Source: an uncultured Flavobacteriales bacterium | GTDB lineage: Bacteria; Bacteroidota; Bacteroidia; Flavobacteriales_D; Crocinitomicaceae | NCBI GenBank assembly: GCA_903879765.1 | Contig: CAIRMS010000388.1 | Coordinates: 1-20,553, forward strand | Direction: 5' to 3' | Length of the DNA: 20,553 nucleotides | Shown here: one piece after another, positions 15,058 through 20,553 of the stretch | Position numbering within the stretch: the stretch's first letter is position 1 | How the letters are laid out: each line of letters begins with the position of its first letter | Made by a program: the position numbers and the translations under genes | The notes under the pieces: model-generated | The model's input: the letters and a program-made list of their open reading frames with translations, nothing else | Told to the model about the DNA's origin: nothing | The model's database searches: none

Positions 15058-17706
15058 TTAGTCAAAAACAACCTTCATTTCTACACGTCTGTTCTTTTGA
15101 CGACCGTCCGTTGTATCATTACTTGCAATTGGTTTCGTCTCACCAAAATATAACGTAATGAAACGTGTCGGATCGATTCCTTGCGAAACAAGGTACGCCT
15201 TCACCGATTCTGCTCGTTTTTTGGAAAGCAACATATTTGCCGTATCATCACCTTGGCTATCCGTATGACCGGTAATTTCAAGTTTCCAAGTAGGTTTTTT
15301 CTTCAGCACTTCTGCAAGTTCGTTTAATGAAAGTTTTGATCCTTCCAAAATAACATCTTTAGATACTTCAAATTCTAAGTTGTTAAATGCTGTTTTTAAG
15401 ACTTCAATTACAGCTTGTTCAATGACTGGGCATCCTTTATTTGCTTTTGGCCCTGGCGTATTTGGACAATCATCATCTTTGTCTAAAAGCCCATCTTGAT
15501 CGCTATCCTTGTATGGACAACCTTTGTTTGCTTTCGGACCCGCCAAAGTTGGGCATTCATCATCTTTATCCAAGATTTCATCCCCATCTGTATCTTTGTA
15601 TGGGCAACCACGGTTTTCTTGTGGACCCGCAACATCAGGACATTCGTCGATAAAGTCATATATTCCATCTGCATCTTTGTCCGGACATCCTTTATTTTCT
15701 TTTGGACCTGCGTTATCTGGACAAGCATCTTCATCATCTGCCACACCATCCGCATCGCGATCTGGACATCCTTTAAGCGAAAGAAGTCCAGCAACGGCAG
15801 GGCAATTATCTTCTGAATCGATGATTTTATCCCCATCCGAATCAGGACAACCTTTGTATTCTTTTAATCCTGCGACGTTTGGACAATTATCCTCAGAGTC
15901 GATGATTTTATCCCCGTCTGTATCTGGACAACCTTTGTATTCTTTTAATCCAGCTACAGTAGGGCAAGCATCTTTTTTATCGATGATTTTATCGCCATCT
16001 GTATCAGGGCAACCTTTAAACTCGGCTGTTCCAGGCTCGTTAATACAGTCATCATCGGAATCAGGAATTCCATCATTATCTGTGTCGGGACAACCCTTGA
16101 ATGCCCAAATTCCTGGCACATCTTTACACTCATCTTTTTTATTTGACACTTTATCTTTGTCCTTATCTTTTACACGGTGGTATATAATTGGAATGCGACT
16201 ACCAAAATAGAATTCAATTCCACTTACGTTGTCTTTCGCCATGAGGGTTTTCATATCAGTTATTCCCATAACCAGCGGTCCGATTCGTGTGGCTAAACCG
16301 TATTTAACACCGCTGTATTGATTCATTGAAATTGGCATATAAAGTCCGAAATAAGGACTATCAAAACTTGGTGTGATGGAGAATTGATTTGCCGTTTTGA
16401 CTTTCGTGTCTTTTCCTTGAGAAATTAGATTCACCATGGAAGTGGCATTGATATAGAATCCTTTCCAAATCTGATAATCGAATTGAAAACTAACTGCCGT
16501 TGGAGTACGCATTCTAAATGTTTCTGAAGTATCCTGAAGTGAAACCCATTCTTGGTTTCCAGCAACTGAGGATTGGTTTATTAAGCTGTCAATCACTCCG
16601 TCAAAACCTTCCAAATTAGTTGCTGTATTAAATGTTTGTAGGTTGAATAAGTTAGAAGTATTCACTGCGAAATTCCTGCTCAAACCTCCTTTTGTGAATT
16701 TCATACTTCCCATATCAACTATGGATAATCCAGCACGAAGTTTGTATTTGTTTTCATTTCTACGCCACAAATCCGTTTCGCCATCCATGTCGTATTTGAA
16801 TTTTGCGTGATTTGGACGCCATTCATAAATAGCCCCAATATCTAAACCAAATCCTAGTTTGGACGATGGATCGAACAAATCTGATAATGTTGGGTCTTGT
16901 CCGTTCATTCCATTATTGATAATCCCGTTGATATTGTTTGAGTATCCGTAATCAAATGTTCCAGTTAAATATTGGGATGTATCCTCATTAACTAAATTAT
17001 AGGAAAAATCATCTGTGTGAACATAGGCTGCAGCATGTCCGAGCAATGCCTTCGGGGCAATTCCTATTTTCAAAAAATGTTCTTTGTTATCGATCAATAC
17101 TTGAGAATAGTTGAATCCTATTTCTGACCAAGTCATGTAATTAACGTTAAATAACTGTTCATTGAATTCAGCGTTCCATAAGCTCGGATGTTCTAATCCG
17201 TCTTCTGCTAAAACAGCAAGTGTAGGATCCATGTTATCGACATTCACGATAGTTCGGTTGCGGACATTGAATCCAACAGCGGTCTTTTCGTTAATGTGAA
17301 ACATGGTATTCAAAACATCCACTTGGAAATTAATGTTTGCGCCTAATGTTTTCGTTGAGGTTTCATCATAATTATGAACAATGAAACGGTCAATGAAACT
17401 AGAATCAGGTTTCGACCAAGCATTTAATATGTTTTCATCTGCAAAAGATTTGTACCACCAATATCCTTCTCCACCTTGTGCTGTGCGCATAGCATTGGCA
17501 TCAAAGTATCCAAAGTTTTGGTAAACATTCATGTTTGTTCCGAATAGCAATAGGTCAAATTTGTAACGCCCATCAACAAAACTGGCAGGATTAACCTGGT
17601 TGCCAATCACACCAGCATAGTTACTGGAACCAAGTCCAAGATAACTTTGTGCGAAAAATTGTGTTTGGATTGCACATAGCGAAAGGCAAATGAGTAGTTT
17701 TTTCAT
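15058..17706 (-). CDS. OmpA-family outer-membrane protein: N-terminal DUF5723-like barrel, nine TSP3 repeats, C-terminal peptidoglycan-binding domain
   Basis: 882 residues, signal peptide about 1-19 (FFAQ). Residues about 20-510 resemble the DUF5723 family of Bacteroidota outer-membrane proteins, starting SYLGLGSSNYAGVIGNQVNP and ending in strand-like sequence. Residues 514-760 are nine thrombospondin type 3 repeats of 27 or 29 residues, each with a calcium-binding DxDxDG pattern and ending KGCP. The first unit is degenerate (KDKDKVSNKKDEC). Residues 765-882 are an OmpA C-terminal domain with ITGHTDSQGDD, LSKKRAESVKAYL and NRRVEMKV, which binds peptidoglycan. The protein probably anchors the outer membrane to the cell wall through a calcium-stiffened linker. 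It starts 3 bases after the 722-residue gene, so the two are almost certainly co-transcribed, and a terminator follows. Confidence 0.92.
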   Translation of the reverse strand: MKKLLICLSLCAIQTQFFAQSYLGLGSSNYAGVIGNQVNPASFVDGRYKFDLLLFGTNMNVYQNFGYFDANAMRTAQGGEGYWWYKSFADENILNAWSKPDSSFIDRFIVHNYDETSTKTLGANINFQVDVLNTMFHINEKTAVGFNVRNRTIVNVDNMDPTLAVLAEDGLEHPSLWNAEFNEQLFNVNYMTWSEIGFNYSQVLIDNKEHFLKIGIAPKALLGHAAAYVHTDDFSYNLVNEDTSQYLTGTFDYGYSNNINGIINNGMNGQDPTLSDLFDPSSKLGFGLDIGAIYEWRPNHAKFKYDMDGETDLWRRNENKYKLRAGLSIVDMGSMKFTKGGLSRNFAVNTSNLFNLQTFNTATNLEGFDGVIDSLINQSSVAGNQEWVSLQDTSETFRMRTPTAVSFQFDYQIWKGFYINATSMVNLISQGKDTKVKTANQFSITPSFDSPYFGLYMPISMNQYSGVKYGLATRIGPLVMGITDMKTLMAKDNVSGIEFYFGSRIPIIYHRVKDKDKDKVSNKKDECKDVPGIWAFKGCPDTDNDGIPDSDDDCINEPGTAEFKGCPDTDGDKIIDKKDACPTVAGLKEYKGCPDTDGDKIIDSEDNCPNVAGLKEYKGCPDSDGDKIIDSEDNCPAVAGLLSLKGCPDRDADGVADDEDACPDNAGPKENKGCPDKDADGIYDFIDECPDVAGPQENRGCPYKDTDGDEILDKDDECPTLAGPKANKGCPYKDSDQDGLLDKDDDCPNTPGPKANKGCPVIEQAVIEVLKTAFNNLEFEVSKDVILEGSKLSLNELAEVLKKKPTWKLEITGHTDSQGDDTANMLLSKKRAESVKAYLVSQGIDPTRFITLYFGETKPIASNDTTDGRQKNRRVEMKVVFD
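15427..16167 (-). repeat. Tandem repeats coding nine thrombospondin type 3 units
   Basis: The 741 bases encode nine in-frame units, seven of 81 bp and two of 87 bp. The units beginning near 15819, 15900 and 15981 (plus-strand coordinates) are spaced exactly 81 bp apart and nearly identical in DNA, each including CGATGATTTTATC, which suggests recent duplication of that unit. The outer units are more diverged. Confidence 0.9.
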
Positions 17707-17709
17707 GGT

Positions 17710-19878
17710 TTATTGTTTCGTATATTGGATGAGGTAGGAACCTAAGAACGTTGTAATGGAGTAGGCGCTACTGCCAAAAGGAGTAACTTGAACTTTTCTT
17801 TCACCATGACGTTCGTTTTGGTCGCTATCGCGTCCGTTTTGATCTAGTATTAATAATTCATTTTCAAGGGCATCCAGAAAACAAAGCACGGGTAATCCAT
17901 TTTTAGAACTTTGGATGCTTAAAGCACTAATTTCTTGTAAAGGCATTGTTTTTTCCCAAAGGATTTTACCGTTTTTATAAGCATACAGTTCTTTTCCTCG
18001 TGAAAGTAAGCAAACTAGTTCCTGGTTTAAAAGGTAGGAGCCGAGGAGTTTAACGTTGCTTTTGGTAGAAAATTGTGTTGGCTTACTATTTTTAATCAAT
18101 GTGAGGGTTGACTTCTTGACAGAAGCAGGAATTAATTCCAACCCAGTATTGATCAAGTAATAGGAACTGTCGATCGATAATTTAGTTAGGGTTTTTCGTT
18201 TGGCTAAATCAATGGTGTAATACATCGTTGAGGTTAATACACCGAGTATTGGATTTTTTGCTTGCGCCGTAATGGCTAATTGTTTAATTGATCCGTTCAC
18301 CTGAAAAGGTTTAATAACTGTGCCTTGATCGTTGAGTAACTGAATGCTGTTATCCGAATTAGCCACGACAAACTCCATTTTGTTTTTTGCGAAGTAACCG
18401 CTAGGCGGGATATTTTTTTGAGTTGTCATGCGAAAAACAAGACGCCCTGTCTTATCAAAAAGTTGGGTTTCGGAGGCAAATTGAACCGAAACGTAGGATT
18501 GACCAACGTCAACAAGGTCCATTGATACTACTTCTTGAGTGCATGGTTTCTCCCATTTTTTTAAACCGTTGATGTATCCAACCAAGGTGCGTTTTTCGGT
18601 GAATGCAATGACGTTTCCTCTTTCTGGAAAAGCAGCAAAGTCAATCACACGAACACCGGGATTCATCACGAAATAATCTTTAATTTTTTGGTTTTCTTTT
18701 CGATCTACGATGTCAATTACTCGGCAACTCGTTTCAAGCATTTTCTTCCCGTAAACGCTTATGGATTGTTGTTTTGATTTAGAAACTTGTCGAAAAGCTA
18801 CTTTTTTTGGCAGGTTGCTATAAACAGCAGCAATCCTCTTTTCGTCTTGTGAAAGTGTGTTGGCTAGTTCAGCTTCGGATAAAACGTAATCAAGGAGTTC
18901 TTTGGAGCTAGACACGACTGCAAATCCTTCCATTAAAGCAATGTGTAACGTAGGGTTATTTTCACTGCTGTCCGCATAGCTTTCCATAATTTTAGAGAAG
19001 CGAAGGTGTTTATACTCGGAACTTATTTCATTTGAACCTTCTAGTTGAAGGTGCTCATTTAGAATATCGATTGGGCTGTAGTCTTCTTGGTAATCAAAAA
19101 TAGCGGCACAACGATTGTCTTTTGTTACGAAAACTACTCCATTCGTAATCATTTGCTTTGAAAACGCAGAATGAGCAAAAACAGGGTCAATTTTCGCTAA
19201 ATAGGATTTTTCGTAAAATGTATAACTTTCGATATTGGATGGGACGACCTGTGCAAAAATTCTTCGGTCATCCACTTCTTTTATGGAGTTCTTTCCTACT
19301 GAGCTTTTAGTGTATGTGTAAATCCGACCCTTTTTAAGGTACATATCGCTCACACGCACTTCTTTTTTCTCAGCAGAAAGAAGGACGCGACTAAGACTTG
19401 CTTTTGTGTCAAGTTGAAATACAGTGTCACTTGCTTCATTTAGTTCACCATCGTAAATCAATAATTGGTTCCCTTTAAAAATGCCATGTAGTTTTCCGTA
19501 TTCAAACGAATTTAATTTCCCAAGTTCAAAGGGAAACATACCGTTTTTAAAAAGTTGTTGAATTTCTTTTTTAGACCAAGAGCTTCTTTTTTCGAGTAAA
19601 AAAAACACTTTTTTAGAACTGAAAATATAGGAGCATGGTTCATGTATGCGTGCGGCCAAAGAGGAGTATAGGGCCTGGTTTAGGGAAGGTGTTTGAATAG
19701 CGTGATCATTCCAGTTTACTTCATTTGGTTGATGGATAGCCCAAATTGCACCATCCGAAACTTGAAAGTATGCCCTGAAATCATGGGTGTTTTCTTTTTG
19801 GAGTAGGTCATACGACACAAAACTAATCCAAGTAATTAAGAACAAGCCAAAAATGGCAAGAATCAAACGTTTCATCAT
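17710..19878 (-). CDS. Membrane-anchored protein of unknown function with beta-propeller-like C-terminal half
   Basis: 722 residues; I do not recognise a characterised family. One hydrophobic helix at about 4-24 (LILAIFGLFLITWISFV) with no cleavage site suggests an inner-membrane anchor with the rest in the periplasm. The N-terminal half (about 30-370) weakly recalls DUF3352-type proteins (MEGFAVVSSSKELLDYVL, a helix ending in LS); this is only an impression. The C-terminal half (about 400-720) has repeating short strands with turns such as INGLKKWEKP, DKTGRLVFRM, LNDQGTVIKPF, KNGKILWEK and LILDQNGRD, like WD/PQQ propeller blades. It lies 3 bases before the OmpA-family gene and 78 after rnhB, so it probably serves the cell envelope with the OmpA protein. 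The start could be the second Met (19875). Confidence 0.8.
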   Translation of the reverse strand: MMKRLILAIFGLFLITWISFVSYDLLQKENTHDFRAYFQVSDGAIWAIHQPNEVNWNDHAIQTPSLNQALYSSLAARIHEPCSYIFSSKKVFFLLEKRSSWSKKEIQQLFKNGMFPFELGKLNSFEYGKLHGIFKGNQLLIYDGELNEASDTVFQLDTKASLSRVLLSAEKKEVRVSDMYLKKGRIYTYTKSSVGKNSIKEVDDRRIFAQVVPSNIESYTFYEKSYLAKIDPVFAHSAFSKQMITNGVVFVTKDNRCAAIFDYQEDYSPIDILNEHLQLEGSNEISSEYKHLRFSKIMESYADSSENNPTLHIALMEGFAVVSSSKELLDYVLSEAELANTLSQDEKRIAAVYSNLPKKVAFRQVSKSKQQSISVYGKKMLETSCRVIDIVDRKENQKIKDYFVMNPGVRVIDFAAFPERGNVIAFTEKRTLVGYINGLKKWEKPCTQEVVSMDLVDVGQSYVSVQFASETQLFDKTGRLVFRMTTQKNIPPSGYFAKNKMEFVVANSDNSIQLLNDQGTVIKPFQVNGSIKQLAITAQAKNPILGVLTSTMYYTIDLAKRKTLTKLSIDSSYYLINTGLELIPASVKKSTLTLIKNSKPTQFSTKSNVKLLGSYLLNQELVCLLSRGKELYAYKNGKILWEKTMPLQEISALSIQSSKNGLPVLCFLDALENELLILDQNGRDSDQNERHGERKVQVTPFGSSAYSITTFLGSYLIQYTKQ

Positions 19879-19892
19879 TTCACGTATTTATT

Positions 19893-19900
19893 CAAAATTA
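19893..19900 (-). promoter_or_regulatory. Candidate -7 element (TAATTTTG) before the 722-residue gene
   Basis: In the 78-base gap after rnhB the minus strand reads TAATTTTG, an exact match to the Bacteroidota -7 consensus TAnnTTTG, about 15 bases before the start codon. No TTG lies at the expected -33 distance, so the promoter is weakly supported. It would let the 722-residue protein and the OmpA-family protein be expressed independently of rnhB. Confidence 0.35.
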
Positions 19901-19956
19901 GCGTGAATTCGCAGTGTTGAGAATGGTTACAGCGATTTAAATTAACAAGTAAATGT

Positions 19957-20547
19957 TTACTCGAATAAATCAAGTTGACTTTTGTCTGCGAGCAAGCGAA
20001 AAGTCTTTCGGTGATGCGGGCTGGGGCCATGTGCCGCAATCGCTGCACGGTGTTCAATGGTAGGATAACCTTTGTTTTTAGCCCAATTGTAAACCGGAAA
20101 AAGTTCATGAAGTGAATCCATGATTTCATCTCGTTTTGTTTTGGCTAAAATCGACGCTGCCGCTATTGACTGGTATTTTGCATCACCTTTCACAATGCAT
20201 TCATGAGGAATCCCTGAATAAGGATGAAAACGATTTCCGTCTATGAGAAGAAATTCAGGTTTTTTAAGGAGTAAATCAATGGCCCTATGCATGGCTAAGA
20301 AACTTGCATTCAGAATGTTTATTTCGTCTATTTCTTCGTGAGAAACGACTCCAATAGCGAAGGCAATGGCTTCATTCATAATTTGATCACGAAGAATCAG
20401 CCTGTTTTTTTCCGTAATTTGTATTGAGTCGTTTAGTGCTGCAATTGGCTTTTTAGGATTTAAAATCACCGCGGCAGCAACAACTGGACCGCTCAGACAG
20501 CCTCTTCCAGCTTCGTCACAGCCACCTTCTATGCGAAGGATTTGCAT
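19957..20547 (-). CDS. rnhB: Ribonuclease HII
   Basis: 196 residues, the normal length. The catalytic acids are visible: GCDEAGRGCLSGPV gives Asp11 and Glu12, LLIDGNRF gives Asp103 and KGDAKYQSIAAASILAK gives Asp122. The C-terminus ends SQLDLFE, resembling the PCNA/beta-clamp-type QLxLF tail (a possible clamp-binding motif, inferred). The enzyme removes misincorporated ribonucleotides and RNA primers from DNA. The usual DSK motif after residue 39 reads NDSIQIT, so the Lys is Ile here. The ATG is 6 bases from the right edge of the window, so nothing can be said of its promoter. Confidence 0.96.
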   Translation of the reverse strand: MQILRIEGGCDEAGRGCLSGPVVAAAVILNPKKPIAALNDSIQITEKNRLILRDQIMNEAIAFAIGVVSHEEIDEINILNASFLAMHRAIDLLLKKPEFLLIDGNRFHPYSGIPHECIVKGDAKYQSIAAASILAKTKRDEIMDSLHELFPVYNWAKNKGYPTIEHRAAIAAHGPSPHHRKTFRLLADKSQLDLFE

Positions 20548-20553
20548 TTAGAT

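Noticed and set aside
15427..16167. Possible CRISPR-like array
   Set aside because: The spacing is regular but the units are coding (TSP3) with no unique spacers.
15509..16210. Plus-strand 233-residue open frame opposite the OmpA-family gene
   Set aside because: It is antisense to the TSP3 repeats; its repetitive Ser/Pro-rich product is the mirror of the repeat codons.

Overview
The window reads as chromosomal DNA of a member of the Bacteroidota, most likely a flavobacterium-like organism (Crocinitomicaceae/Flavobacteriales is a guess). The supports are AT-rich sequence, several secreted proteins ending in type IX secretion (T9SS) sorting domains, a SusC-type receptor with a carboxypeptidase-like N-terminal domain, an OmpA protein with thrombospondin-3 repeats, and promoter -7 elements of the TAnnTTTG type. 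There are eleven protein genes, ten on the minus strand. I see no tRNA, rRNA, insertion sequence, CRISPR array or phage gene, and no gene-free stretch longer than 300 bases.

Right to left, which is the direction of transcription: rnhB (20547-19957), a 722-residue membrane-anchored protein of unknown function, and a large OmpA-family protein. The last two are only 3 bases apart, and a terminator follows. Next come a TonB-dependent receptor (14892-12046) and a secreted 854-residue protein with a beta-helix-like domain, Ig-like and PKD domains and a sorting tail (11884-9320). Each has its own terminator and its own upstream regulatory region. A PhoB-like regulator, its PhoR-like kinase (ATGA overlap) and xseA (exonuclease VII large subunit) follow. 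The only plus-strand gene, a ChaN-like protein (5274-6155), converges on xseA with overlapping stop codons. Divergent from it is a tightly packed exported operon: a FadL-type outer-membrane channel, an SGNH-like lipoprotein, an alpha/beta-hydrolase with a T9SS tail, and a copper monooxygenase fused to a cytochrome-c-like domain. The last gene is cut by the left edge of the window and is still in frame at base 1.

Two things stand out. First, the regions upstream of the TonB receptor and the 854-residue protein share TTAA-type direct repeats with an exact 11-bp period, placed at matching distances from a -7-like element. The encoded PhoB-type regulator sits just downstream, so a phosphate-responsive regulon with this receptor pair as targets is a concrete inference. 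Second, the four-gene exported operon joins an outer-membrane channel for hydrophobic compounds to two secreted enzymes, an esterase and a copper oxygenase, and to an SGNH protein that appears to have lost its catalytic residues. It looks like a module for attacking and importing a hydrophobic substrate whose identity is unknown.
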